Source: Diphasiastrum complanatum
Taxonomy: Eukaryota > Streptophyta > Lycopodiopsida > Lycopodiales > Lycopodiaceae
NCBI GenBank assembly: GCA_029204225.1
Contig: CM055101.1
Coordinates: forward strand, 2,720,528 to 2,784,527
Direction of reading: 5' to 3'
Length of the DNA: 64,000 nt
A program made the position numbers and the translations under genes. The notes under the pieces are model-generated. The model had not been told where the DNA came from, did no database searches, and saw only the letters and a list, made by a program, of their open reading frames with translations. Below, one piece after another: positions 53,818 through 64,000 of this stretch (positions are counted from its first letter, which is position 1; the number at the start of each line of letters is the position of its first letter).

Positions 53818-54112
53818 ATTTAATTAATCAATCAATTAATTACTAAATTCCCTCCAAAACCCCTCCCAAGGCATTTTTGGTCCTCATTTCACAGATTTTT
53901 GGCATTACACAGATTTCACAAATCCAAATGATTTTACAGATTTCACAGATTCAAATGATTTCACAGATTTCACAGATTTCATTGATTTTTGGCATTACAC
54001 AGATTTCACAGATTCAAATGATTTCACAGATTTCACAGATTTTTTTGGCCCTTTTTTTTGCATATTTTTGGGCTATTTTGGGGGTGGGAAAATTAATCAA
54101 TTAATTAATTGT
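53818..54112. mobile_element. small inverted-repeat element (MITE-like), about 295 bp
   Basis: Imperfect terminal inverted repeats of about 30 bp (CAATTAATTA ... TTCCCTCC on the left; complement GGGTGGGAAAATTAATCAAT on the right) flank a core of tandem TTTCACAGATT repeats. No transposase. Confidence 0.4.
53889..54045. repeat. TTTCACAGATT tandem repeats
   Basis: Repeated ACAGATTTCACAGATTCAAA TGATT units, with a higher-order period of about 80 bp marked by TTTTTGGCATTACACAGATT. Confidence 0.8.
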
Positions 54113-54389
54113 ATGGTGCTTTTTTTTTTTGGTAATGTTTGGTGAAAATTTTCAAGAAGATGATTGATATGACATAGGGGTCTTCGAAATTTCTATGATT
54201 GCTTTGAATTTCAAGTTCAGATTTCTAAATACTAAAAATATTCTCAATCATTAATTAAGTCCTTGCTTTGGTAGGTCATACTCTTACTTTTAAAGTTACG
54301 TTGTGAGTTCTAGGTGTCATTTCCCGCCTTTCTTTTGAAAGTTTTGCTTCTTCTTAGAAGCAAATGCATGTTTTGGACTATCTTCCCTT

Positions 54390-54605
54390 TCAGAAAGATT
54401 CTTCCTTCCCATATCTTCCTATAAAAGTAAGGCTACATAACTCCTCAGAGGTTGGAACTTTCTCCCTGGCTGAAAGGGACATCCCATAATCTTGATAGTT
54501 GAATGATAAACTATTCAAAAATATGGGAACAATACTCCTATCACTTAGTATATCTCCCACTGAAGCAAGCTGGTCCATAAGGTCCTTGACCTTTGTAATG
54601 CAACT
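54390..54605 (-). pseudogene. copia gag fragment
   Basis: Minus strand MDQLASVGDILSDRSIVPIF, LNSLSFNYQDYGMSLSAREK and PTSEELCSL are the middle of a UBN2-type copia gag. It is truncated on both sides; the LINE at 54610 begins next to it. Confidence 0.75.
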
Positions 54606-54609
54606 ATCT

Positions 54610-56521
54610 CCATCTTGAGAGTATGTAACCTGTTTACATTAGATCATATTTTCACCTTGAGATCCATCATTGAGGAGGCTAAGGCCAGGAGAGAGCGTGT
54701 ATATTGCTGCTTTGTGGATTTCCGCAAGGCCTTTGACTCTGTGCCTCGACATTTACTTATACAGAGACTTCGGGACCGGGGCTTCCAGGAGGACATCATA
54801 CAGGCAGTTATGGCATTGTACAGGTGAGGGATGCACATTGGGTGACCTCGTTATCGCTATCCTTCTATATGCTGATGATGTGGTTTTGCTTTTGAGGACG
54901 AGGGAAGGTCTGCAGCGGCATCTTGATGCGCTTCACTCTTTTTGTACTCAGTGGGGATTATCAGGGAATGTGGCAAAAACCAAAATTATGGTGTTTAACA
55001 CCTCCAGATCCTTCATGATGCGACAGGTGCTTCTATGGAAGGAGCGTCCACTTGAGATAGTTGACTCTTACACATACCTAGGCATGGTATTTTCTGGTCC
55101 CACTTTCAGTATGCGACAGGCGGTATTTTCACGGTTACGGAAGGGATATGCATCGTTGGTAGACTTGGAGAGACTATGTTTCAGCTCACACATTAGAGAT
55201 GCGACTAGTAAGTGTCGACTCTTTGACACTATGGTAGTTCCTTCAGCTCTATACGCATCAGAGACATGGAGTACTAGCTTGACGGCTACCGAGTGGGCGC
55301 GCATCTCACGACTTCAGGTTCATATGCTATCTCAGAGATACGGGCTAAGTCCTCTATACCACATCATGGTATATTGGCGGAGTTTGTTGTCCCCCCTATT
55401 CAGATAGAGGCATTGTTCCATATTGTCACATTCATACAGCGCCTGGAGGATCTTCAGGGTAGAGGCACACACTATGCTGCAGCAGCTTTGTTGTCCTCCC
55501 AGCACCTACATTCTGAGGGACACTCCTTTTCGTGGTATTCCTAGGCCTGCCGTCTCCTCTCCACATTGAGCATTCACATTTCGGATCTACCAGCTAGTAC
55601 TCATCAGTATATTCGAGGACATCTGTATAGGGCATATCTTCAGAGTACTTGGCAGGGCTCGTCGGGGGTGAAGACGGAGTTTTATCGGGCACATTTTCTA
55701 TCCCTGGATCCTGCTAGGTACCCTATCATACCCAGATACCTAGTGGACAGTATCTCACATAGACTGCGGATAGTGATGGGTTAGTTCCGGGTGTCCTCTC
55801 ACCAGCTAGCCGTTGAGACTAGCAGATACAGTGGCATCCCGAGAGAGGCTCAAATTTGTAGTATGTGTGATTTACATGATATAGAGGATGAGTTTCATTT
55901 TCTCTTCAGGTGCCCAGCCTACTATGAGATTCGAGGGAGATACTACTACCTGTTTCAGGACCATCCATTTACACTCTCTACCTTGATATCATATGAGGAC
56001 CCCAGATGTGTTGCGTTGATGATCCGGGAGATGGCAGACCTGCGTAAGGCAAGATTAGACGCTGACACCTCCCCCTTGATACAGTTGAGCATACATGAGT
56101 GTCTATCCCGCCGGAGACAGAGGCATGGGAGTATTGATTCTAATGAAAAGGCTGAGATTCCAGATGCCACAACACATAGACAGCAGAGACAATGTCGGCG
56201 ACCAGAGATACAGCCAGCACACAGGTCCCAGCCTACAGCTTCACGACAGCATAGACGCCTCCGACCATCCTCTCAGAGACAGAGAGACGCAGTTTGCTTA
56301 GTGGCGGGGCCACAACATACTTTACATCATTTATTCACAGACGGAGAGACATCTATATGATGATTGACTCTACTTGTGCCTATCACTATTTCCTGTTTTA
56401 CTGTAATCTTATTTCTTGTTTCTTTTAGGTGGTAGAGCTTTCATGCTCCCACCGGGCATACTTGACATGTACCCATTTTTTCAGTCCTATGTACCTTAGG
56501 GTATTTCATGGACATTAATAA

Positions 56522-56526
<5 letters not shown>
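54610..56526 (+). pseudogene. LINE ORF2 fragment: RT and Cys/His C-terminal domain
   Basis: Starts mid-RT (LRSIIEEAKARRERVYCCFV, DFRKAFDSVPRHLLIQRLRD). It jumps near 54827, dropping the middle fingers, to GDLVIAILLYADDVVLLL (catalytic YADD) and EIVDSYTYLGMVFSGP. Thumb and connector follow in shifting frames. The end has a tail CSMCDLHDIEDEFHFLFRCP (Cys-Cys-His-Cys pattern) followed by YYEIR. The 3' end reaches TTAATAAAG and the CT repeat. Endonuclease and ORF1 are missing. It is dead. Confidence 0.85.

Positions 56527-56591
<65 letters not shown>
56527..56591. repeat. (CT)n(CA)n microsatellite at the LINE 3' end
   Basis: About 22 CT units and then about nine CA units, directly after the LINE terminus; the same arrangement as at 20142-20185. 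Confidence 0.9.
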
Positions 56592-57029
56592 AAATAGTTA
56601 TGCTGCCAGTCGCATTTATGAACCCACCATTCATTGCTATGGATCACACTTCATGAGACAGGAAGCTTTTGCTATCAGTCGCATTTATGAAGCCAATATT
56701 CATTGTTGTGGATTGCACTTGAAAGGTAGATTATGAACCTTATGGCAGTTTTCTACTGCTCTAAGCTCAAAAGGCAAAATACTCATCTTTGAGAGCTTAT
56801 CCATCGCACTTCAGTTGCCCCATCGCTGAGCCAGCAGTGATCTGAGCCATACCTTTTGTTGTTCCTAAGAGACGCGTTCTTTCCATGAAGCGTATAGCTA
56901 TCAAAATGGGCCATTGCTGCCAGAAATGATCTTCTGCTGTTGGCTACCTGAGCCATTGCCATCATTACATAAAAAAGAGATATCATTGAGCCTGCTGTCC
57001 ATCGCTAGTAGAGGAGCAACTCATACTTC

Positions 57030-58170
57030 TACTGGTAGCTAACATCCTTTTGGATTGCTGGACAACCACAACTTAATGTCTCTCCGCTCAGCTCAGGTCC
57101 TCCTGACCTGTCCTGTCTGTCCGCTCAGCTCCACTCAGGTCTGCTCAGGGACCTGTCCACACCTTGCTATGGCCTCTCCTACTAGCCAATCATCTGCTCC
57201 CGCTGACCTGGCCTTCACTGGCTCTTCTTCTTCTTTTGTAACAGACCTGGTCGGACAGTCTTCACCTCATCTTCCATTGCAGGCCAGTGTTGCACCGATC
57301 CCAATTTTATTTTCGGTTGATGCCTATCGTATCTCTACAGGGCAACTGCAACCTAGAAACTAGCTGACTTGATTCTCTTCATAGCTACTTACAACATCAG
57401 TTCAAAGAAGTGTTTCAATTTATTGAGAAATTGCAGCTATAGAATCAGACGCTTCATGAAGAACTTATCAAAGTCAGTCTTCAAAATAAGGATTTGAAAG
57501 GCACTATCGACATGATGAAAACGAAAGGGATGCAGGATCTTCATTCGCAGCAAGAGGTGGAAAGTAAAATCGCATCTTTGTCAAAAGAAGTGGCAAAAAC
57601 TCGTACATGGGCCTCGGTTCTTAAGCAAGATGGTAATTCCTCTAACCAAGTTCAGCCTTCGTTAATGAATTCTTCCTTCGAGAATGTTTTTACAGAACAC
57701 GAGCGAAGAGCCAAGAAGGCTCTCAATATACGAGTTAGGGGTATTCCTAACGGAAACAAGGCCCTTGATGAAGCGAAAGACGTTCTTGTATCTAAGCTTG
57801 CACATACTATTGAAGGTTTTGACACTGCTTGGAGGAGCAAATTTGATGATAAGGTCTTATTCTTAAAGTTTCGTTCCATTAAACCACGCTATGCTGCTTT
57901 ACGCCTTCGAGCTAAGCTCAAAGGTACTTTTATTTTTATGGATGAAGACCTAACACACACAATGGCAAGCGAGGAAATTGGTCATTCATGAGGCCAATGC
58001 TAGGAATCAAAGAGTGGTCTTTATTGAAGGCAAGCCTAAATTCTACGATAAGATTTCACAATAGGAAGTCGGGGATCCCGGACACAACAACCCAAGATCC
58101 CCTCAGCCATTACGAATTGGTTTTTGGAATTGTAACGATGCGCTTTCATCTTCACAGGAACATCTCACCG
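57030..58170 (+). pseudogene. LINE 5' leader and ORF1
   Basis: A CTCAGGTC-rich leader precedes the ATG at 57169 (MASPTSQSSAPADLAFTGSS). After stops the frame resumes at 57494 with a coiled-coil-like segment (QEVESKIASLSKEVAKTRTW). Next comes an RNA-binding-like domain (ALNIRVRGIPNGNKALDEAK, DKVLFLKFRSI) and then FMDEDLTHT. The following frame reads HEANARNQRVVFIEGKPKFY and IGFWNCNDALSSSQ. This is the ORF1 protein that coats LINE RNA, matching 20330-21205. It is broken by stops and ends at a strand switch near 58170. Confidence 0.7.
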
Positions 58171-58830
58171 AGTCCTAAGATCTCACAATAGATAGGGCAT
58201 TTGAATAGAAAATGCTCCTCTGACTCCACTTCCTCTAATGTGCACATCTGACAAAGTCTACTCATATGAGGGATGCCCTGGAAACGCCCTATTTCCACAT
58301 ATAACTGGTGTGAGGAAACACGGAACTGTCCCAGTGTAAATCAGAGGCAATGTGAAAGTCCACTATCCAAGTAACGAGGTAAAATTGGGACCCCGGCTTT
58401 GTCCAGGTCTAGGAAACTGAAGCGATAGAGGTCCAGTTTTTTTACCCCCAAGGGGCCCCTGCCATGTCACTCGAGAATATGCACGGTAAATAAACTGCCG
58501 GATATACTGATGGGATCCCTCTGGTAGATCAGAAATATCAATGTCGTATCAGATGAGAAGCCTGGGAGTACCGTGATAACTGATGACCCTGGGATTAGAC
58601 TCTCTCTTATTGCATACCTCCAGGTGCCGGTGAACCACAAGAGACCGAACGATACACGTTCCACCTCGCCATAGGACCCAATCCAGGTCCACCCTCCGTG
58701 CAAGCAAGATCCGACTTCCATCCCAGACAGTGTCCCATACCACTGCCAAGGTCCTCAGGCATCTGTCGCCTCAAGCTAGCACTCATCCTGGTTGTGCACA
58801 TTGCCCTCCATCCACCTTCTCCTAGGTAGA
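58171..58830 (-). pseudogene. LINE ORF2 C-terminal fragment
   Basis: Minus-strand pieces parallel 55530-55930: DISDLPEGSHQYIRQFIYRA, RVTWQGPLGG, LGQFRVSSHQLYVEIGRFQG and CTLEEVESEEHFLFKCPIYC. It is oriented against the adjoining ORF1. Confidence 0.65.
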
Positions 58831-58839
58831 TAGAATGGA

Positions 58840-59021
58840 TGGCAAATGAGACCTCCTTCCCTTGTATACCTCCAAGGTGGGAGACTCCAAGCCATGCGCA
58901 CATCCTAGATTACGACACGTGGCAACCATGCAGGTTCACGAGTCACTGGTCAAGTCAAGAGGCCCAATCGTCGTTCAGTCTCAAGTTAGATTTGGGACCC
59001 AAGGGAGTTGGGTCCCTAACA
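58840..59021 (-). repeat. 3' LTR of gypsy E7 (only one end certain)
   Basis: Minus strand TGTTAGGGACCCAACTCCC begins at 59021, directly after the polypurine tract. The far end is not resolved. Confidence 0.45.
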
Positions 59022-59036
59022 TTCCCTCCCCCTTAA
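59022..59036 (-). promoter_or_regulatory. polypurine tract of E7
   Basis: Minus strand TTAAGGGGGAGGGAA, at the LTR border. Confidence 0.65.
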
Positions 59037-61160
59037 AAGACTCCTCTTCTAAGGAAGGAAATCTGGGAATCTCAGTCTAAGGTCACGTTCCTTTTTCCAA
59101 GTGTCCTCGTCATCGGAGCTTCCTTTCCAACGAACCAAGTACTCAGTTACTTGCCAGTTTTTGAGTCCAAATTGATGTACATCAACAATGGCCTGTGGTT
59201 TAGAAGGTACAAAGGATGTCAGGTCCTCAAGCTGAACTAGGTCCTCTTGGAGAATCAAGTCATCCTTTCCACCAAGTCGTTCCATTAAATGACTAATGTG
59301 AAAATCTGGATGAACCTTGACGCCTTGAGGGAGTTCTAGCTGATAGGCATTCCGATTGAGTTTCTTTACAATACGGAACGGTCCAGCATAACGAGGTCTT
59401 TTTATAAGGTCAAGTGCTCTTTATGAGCCAGGGTGCCCTACACATGGGCTGTCATGACATTCATGCAGCATTTGGGCCCTAATATCATCATTTTCTGGCA
59501 CACAAACTTTTCCATTCCGGAAAAGTAGTCCATTCCTGATGTAATAATTTTTTAATATCTTGTCCTAAGGAGAAATCTTGGAATCCTGCAATCCAAGTTC
59601 ACCACTAGATCTAGAAGAACCTACCAGGACGTCTAGCCAAATACGACCAAAATACCTATCAATCTTACACAAATCTCTTAAGGACAGATATAACTCGAAT
59701 TGAATCTCGCAAAAGCTTAACTAATTAACCTCTCCAATCCGGCTTAAGGCATCCGCGACTCTATTAGAAGTACCCTTCTAGTATTCAATGTCATAATGAA
59801 ATTCTTGGAGCATTTCTGACCATCTGGCCTTATGACCCCTAAGGTCAACCGCATCGTTAATATACTTTAACACTTGATGGTCAGTTACTATGGTAAATTG
59901 GGAGCCATACAAATAATGTCTCCACACTTTCAGGGCATGAATAACAACAAAAAGCTCCTTGTCGTAGGTGGAATACCGCCTTTGAGCAGGATCTAGCTTC
60001 TTGCTTTCAAAAGCAACCAGTCTACCATCCTGATATAGGATTGCACCTACAGCATAGTCACTAGCATTCGTCTCAAGTACATACGGCTTGTTAGGATCAA
60101 CTATGTGTAAAATAGGTGTTGTAGTTACACAGTATTTGAAGTTCTCAAAACTTTGATTCATCTCTTCAGTCCAAGTAACCGGTGGACTGAATTTACTGTG
60201 TCGGCTAGTTCTTTTAGCCTCTTTGAGGATATTTGTCAAAGGCAATGCAATTATTGCATAACCCATGATAAATTTATGAAAAAACCCCGTAAAGCCCAAA
60301 AAGAACTTAACTTCCTTGTTGTTTTTAGGAATTGGCCATTCATGAACTTGTCGGACTTTATTTGGGTCAATTTCGAACCCATGGTCCGAAATAACGTGAC
60401 CAAGATAAGGCAATCTCTTCTGGAAGAAAACACATCTGGATTCTTTGGCGAAGAGCTTCTCCTGTCTAAGTAACTTTAAGACAGTCCTGAGATGCTCTTC
60501 ATGTTCCTCCAAAGTCTTACTATAGATGAGAATATCATCTAGGTAAACTATGACAACTTTCCCAGATACGACGAAGAAGATCGTTCATCATCTGCTGGAA
60601 AGTTGCCGGAGCATTTGTCAAACCAAATGGTAAAACCAGAAACTCATAATGGCCATACCTACTTTTAAACCCGGTCTTTTCAACATCCTCAATCTTTATT
60701 TGAATTTGATGATTCAAATTTGACGATACCCTGATCTCAAATCGATTTTGGTGAAGTACTTTGCACCATGTAATCTGTCAACCAGTTCATCCATTCGAGG
60801 TAAAGGATAACAGTTTTTAATCGTTAATTTATTTAATTTTTTAAAGTCCACACAAAGACAAGTACCTCCATCTTTTTTATCAACTAAGATAACTGGAGCC
60901 CCCCAAGGGGACTTACTAGGCCTAACATGGCCCATCTTAAGGTAATTTTGCAGTTGCCTATAAACTTCATCCTCTTCAGTAGTACTCATCCTGTAAGGAT
61001 ACAAAGATACAGGAGAACTACCAGGAACAAGTTTAATACCATGGTCGACTCCCCTAGAGGGGGGAAGACCCTCAGGAAGCTACTTAGGAAACACATCGTT
61101 AAATTTTTGCCTAAGTTTCCTAAAGGTTTCACCTTCAGGTGAATTTTCTTGCTTTAGGTT
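59037..61160 (-). pseudogene. gypsy E7: RT, RNase H, chromodomain, integrase core deleted
   Basis: Reading leftward: RT linker and RT start ([49 protein letters not shown]), a frameshift, the catalytic [10 protein letters not shown], connection (VKFFLGFTGFFHKFI), RNase H (LETNASDYAVGAILY, DHQVLKYIND) and ADALSRIGEVN. The integrase HHCC start (LLFRNGKVCVPENDD) breaks off near 59440 and resumes at the integrase end (RPRYAGPFRIVKKLN) and chromodomain (VTEYLVRWKGSSDDEDTW) at 59285-59049. It is a different gypsy lineage (TG...CA LTR) from E1-E6. Confidence 0.85.
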
Positions 61161-61189
61161 GTTAGACATTAATTCCATTTGGAAATTGT

Positions 61190-62045
61190 AAAATTGTAAA
61201 TTACATTCTTCCAAGAAGTCTCGCGAAGAGAAGATACCTGATGAGTATTCCATTAAGAATGGTTTACTTTTACAAATGGAAAAGTATGTGTGCCAGACAT
61301 CGTGGACATAAGGGCCCAAATCCTGCATGAGTGTCACGATAGCCCCAATGTGGGTCGCCCTTATACAAAGAACACTTGACCTTGTTAAAACAAAACTTTA
61401 TTGGCCAAAAATGAAAGGTCATGTGGAGGCTTATGTTCAAAGATGTGAACAATGCCAAGTCAATAAAGCAGAAAGATTTAAAGCAGCTGCTCTGTTACAT
61501 CTGTTGGAAATTCCCAGCAAGAAGTGGGAAAGTATTTCCATGGATTTTGTGATCGGACTTCCCAAGTCTGGGAAGGATCATGATGCCATTTCGGTAGTAG
61601 TTGACAGGCTTACCAAAATGGCACAGTTTATTCCAACAAAAACTATTGTCAAAGCTTCAGAACTTGCACAACTCTTCATTGAAAAGTTGTTTAGGTTGTA
61701 TGGTTTGTCGAACGATATTGTTAATGACGGTGATTCCAAGTTCACTGGCAAGTTCTGGCAGGTAGTGTTTGAGAGACTGGAAACTACTTTAAGTCTTTCG
61801 TCTGCGGACCACCCATAAACCTATGGTCAGACCGAACATGTCAACCAGTCGAAGGAAGATATGCTTCGCGCATATGTTTCTAGGCGCCAATGGTTGAGTT
61901 CGCATACAATAGTATGAAGCATTCTGCCGCCAATACGACTTTCAGTCTCGTTCCCCTATCTCCGTTGGACTCAAAGATCTCAAGGTGCAAGCTGCAGCTG
62001 ATTTCTTACAAGATATGCAGGAAATGTTGTAGGTGGCGGAATGTT
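61190..62045 (+). pseudogene. gypsy integrase fragment E8, opposite strand to E7
   Basis: Plus strand: IPDEYSIKNGLL, a HHCC zinc domain (LHECHDSPNVGRP ... EQCQVNKAERFK), and a core with Asp in SMDFVIGLP, Asp in VNDGDSKFTGKFW and a frameshifted GQTEHVNQS. The sequence then continues to RAYVSRRQW and MVEFAYNSMKHSAANTTFSL. It is the E7 type. It starts where the E7 linker ends and covers the integrase part that E7 lacks. Confidence 0.8.
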
Positions 62046-62685
62046 ATGTACCATAACGATACGCCCTTCAATGACGGCCTCGCAAGGGGTACGCAGGTCT
62101 GGCGTTATTGACATGTTTTGGTGCCACATGTCACCATCCTAGGTGGTCACGTGTCACCGGTGGGACCGTGCTCGATGGGTGGTGGGGCTTCCCTTTTGCC
62201 ATTCACTCAGTCTACCTGGGAGTTGGTGGATGGGGTGCACGTGCAGTAGCCAGGATGTATCTCTAGGCCAGGAGATGTGTGCTAGGGAGAGCCAAGGGCG
62301 ATGGCTGGTGGTATGGGACACCGGTTATTGCCGGAAGCTTGACTAGGCATGTGGATGTCGATAGCTCCAGTGCATGGGGGTGGGTCAGCAGTGACCCTAT
62401 GGATGGGCGGATACGATGCGTTGTCACTAGTATGGGGTGTGCGTCCACCTTCAAGGCAATCGGAGATCTAGGCAGTTGCAACAGTATGACACTCTAGGAG
62501 TGTGTAAAGAACGTCTCCGTAAGAAAAAACATACTAAGTAGAAATAAACAATCTAAAATAATATGCTGAAAATCTCTCTGCTGAACTAGAGAGTAACACA
62601 CATATCTAATGATGTAAAACAAGTCTCAAGTCTCAACTGAAGCCCTAAAGTAGGCCGTAATCAAAGTCATCGAGTGCTCTAGATG
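62046..62685. other. unassigned G-rich stretch
   Basis: No gene or repeat recognised; short open frames on both strands look accidental. Confidence 0.4.
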
Positions 62686-63815
62686 TGAGGAGTGAAATTA
62701 TCTCTACCTAGACTTGCGAACAATATGTCACCTGCTCTGCCTCGTCCTATTGAGGAATGGCTCGGTTTGATGCACTGACATCTGGCACGATGTTTGTCTC
62801 TAACTAGAATATCTATATCATCCTCCCGATCGATCCTTTGTATCGTCTGTGGGCCTCTGTTTGCGTTTGGAAAAGAAATCTGTGATCCTAGTCTGGGAAT
62901 CATATAAACAATGATACTGTCCTCTAATCTCGTAATAAACTGGGCATCTAAAAATGAATGGTCCTCTTCCTCAGTCTTCCAAGTGAACAAATCTGACAGA
63001 CTCTAGCCTCTCTGGGTGTGCCATGAAAACGGCCCGTCTCAATGTGTAGCTGATGAGATGAGACTCTAAACTGTCCCAATATAAATCTCAAACCATGTGA
63101 CAAACCCCCGTCTAGATATCTAGGGAGGATAGGACAGCTTGTATAGTCGGTCTCCATAAAGATGGATCTGTAGTAAAGGGGCTTCACTCCAAGCTACCCC
63201 ACCCAAACTCTATGCATGTAGGATCCGTATATAGACTGACAAATATGGTGATGTGTGCCCTCCGGAAGTGACGATAAAGAAATACCGATGTAGTCAAGTA
63301 GCCTTCCTGCCTGAGAAAACCATCAGAAGTGAAATCCCTGGCTATGGAGTAATCGTGATGAGGTAAGGGCAGCATATGATTATCGGGACTCTCTGCTATC
63401 CTCTTTCATCAGTCTCTGGAGGAAAATAACAATCCCAAAAATTGCCTCAACCTATAATGCAAGAACTGCAAACTCTACAAGTATAATCTGGTGAGGGACC
63501 AGAGGTTTCACTCGAATCGTGCGTGAAAGCATAGTAATCTGTAGGCGAGATATGTCAGCTCACTCAGAGGAAGTGAGACTCATACAGCAGGTCTCTGCTA
63601 CATACATGATTGTTGGTGTACATGGTATCGAGCAGGTGACACTTACGCAGAGCATCACATATGTATCGTCTGAAACAAAACATCTCAAGTTGGACCAGTG
63701 ATACGTGTCCCTTACCTAGCCTGGCAAGAGCGGCCTGTCTCATACTAAAGGATGGACCGAAGATGAGGACCCCCAAGTATGTGTATGAAGAAACAACCTC
63801 CAAAGGATCAAGTCG
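62686..63815 (-). pseudogene. LINE ORF2 fragment: RT end, connector, Cys/His tail
   Basis: Minus strand from EVVSSYTYLGVLIFGPSFSM (RT end) through VSLVQLEMFCFRRYI, FLYRHFRRAHITIFVSLYTD, PILPRYLDGGLSHGLRFILG and QFRVSSHQLHIETGRFHGTP to CQICSLGRL. Frameshifts occur. It is a third locus of the family at 54610. Confidence 0.75.
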
Positions 63816-63839
63816 AACCGCGGTTCGGAACCATGAACT

Positions 63840-64000
63840 GTCCGAATCGGACCTAATGAAAAAAGCCCGATTCTCGGGGTGTTTGCGCCATAGAGACAGT
63901 GGTATCTACCTCTGATCTCATAGTAAGCTGGACATATGAAAATAAAGTGAAACTCATCCTCAACCTCATGTAGAGTACAACACTGACAGATCCGTAATGG
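63840..64000 (-). pseudogene. LINE Cys/His tail, continues beyond the window
   Basis: Minus strand LRICQCCTLHEVEDEFHFIF, CPAYYEIRGRYHCLY: the C-terminal Cys/His motif of another LINE copy in the same orientation, ending near 63840 next to the RT end of the neighbouring copy. Confidence 0.7.

Overview
The window is nuclear DNA of a land plant with a large, repeat-rich genome. The evidence is a spliced, plant-type SEN1-family RNA/DNA helicase gene at the left end, followed by about 57 kb of stacked, mostly dead retroelements. These include Ty3/gypsy chromodomain elements primed by initiator tRNA-Met, Ty1/copia elements, and LINEs with a Cys/His-rich tail and (CT)n-flanked 3' ends. The species cannot be fixed from sequence alone; long introns and heavily nested LTR elements would suit a fern, a gymnosperm or a large angiosperm genome.

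Layout. 1-6.25 kb: minus-strand helicase gene, six coding exons giving 808 codons before the window edge cuts it just after the first helicase motifs. A TATA box and a CT/GC microsatellite lie upstream of the start. 7.2-8.6 kb: gypsy chromodomain remnant split by a solo LTR with a perfect 5-bp target duplication. 8.8-12.9 kb: copia element with 1.2-kb LTRs, lacking integrase core and reverse transcriptase. 12.9-18.4 kb: copia gag remnant, gypsy 3' end with LTR, an 883-bp LTR, and a decayed gag-protease-RT gypsy. 20.1-24 kb: LINE 3' end, LINE ORF1, then a 5'-truncated copia pol with its 3' LTR. 24.3-28.1 kb: gypsy element with gag and protease but an internal deletion of RT and most of integrase. 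30.8-31.6 kb: gypsy RT/RNase H fragment of another lineage. 31.7-42.1 kb: one gypsy element (E2) split by a second member of the same superfamily (E1), with target duplications for both. 43.9-51.5 kb: two members (E4, E5) of an RT-less gypsy family lying head to head. 51.6-58.8 kb: LINE fragments, a small inverted-repeat element, and one possible isolated exon. 58.8-62.1 kb: a chromodomain gypsy on the minus strand abutting a plus-strand integrase fragment. 62.7-64 kb: more LINE ORF2 tails.

Themes. The gypsy LTRs from 14.6 to 47.8 kb share unusual ends (AGTTA...TAACT instead of TG...CA), directly followed by the primer-binding site TGGTATCAGAGC. Their leaders share short motifs. E1 carries gag and protease in frame, but its RT-RNase H-integrase block is precisely inverted. 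E2 carries a nearly open RT-RNase H-integrase but no gag. E4 and E5 carry a shortened gag-like ORF and a protease without RT. Nonsense changes fit C-to-T decay at CG and CAG sites. Apart from the helicase no complete host gene is visible.
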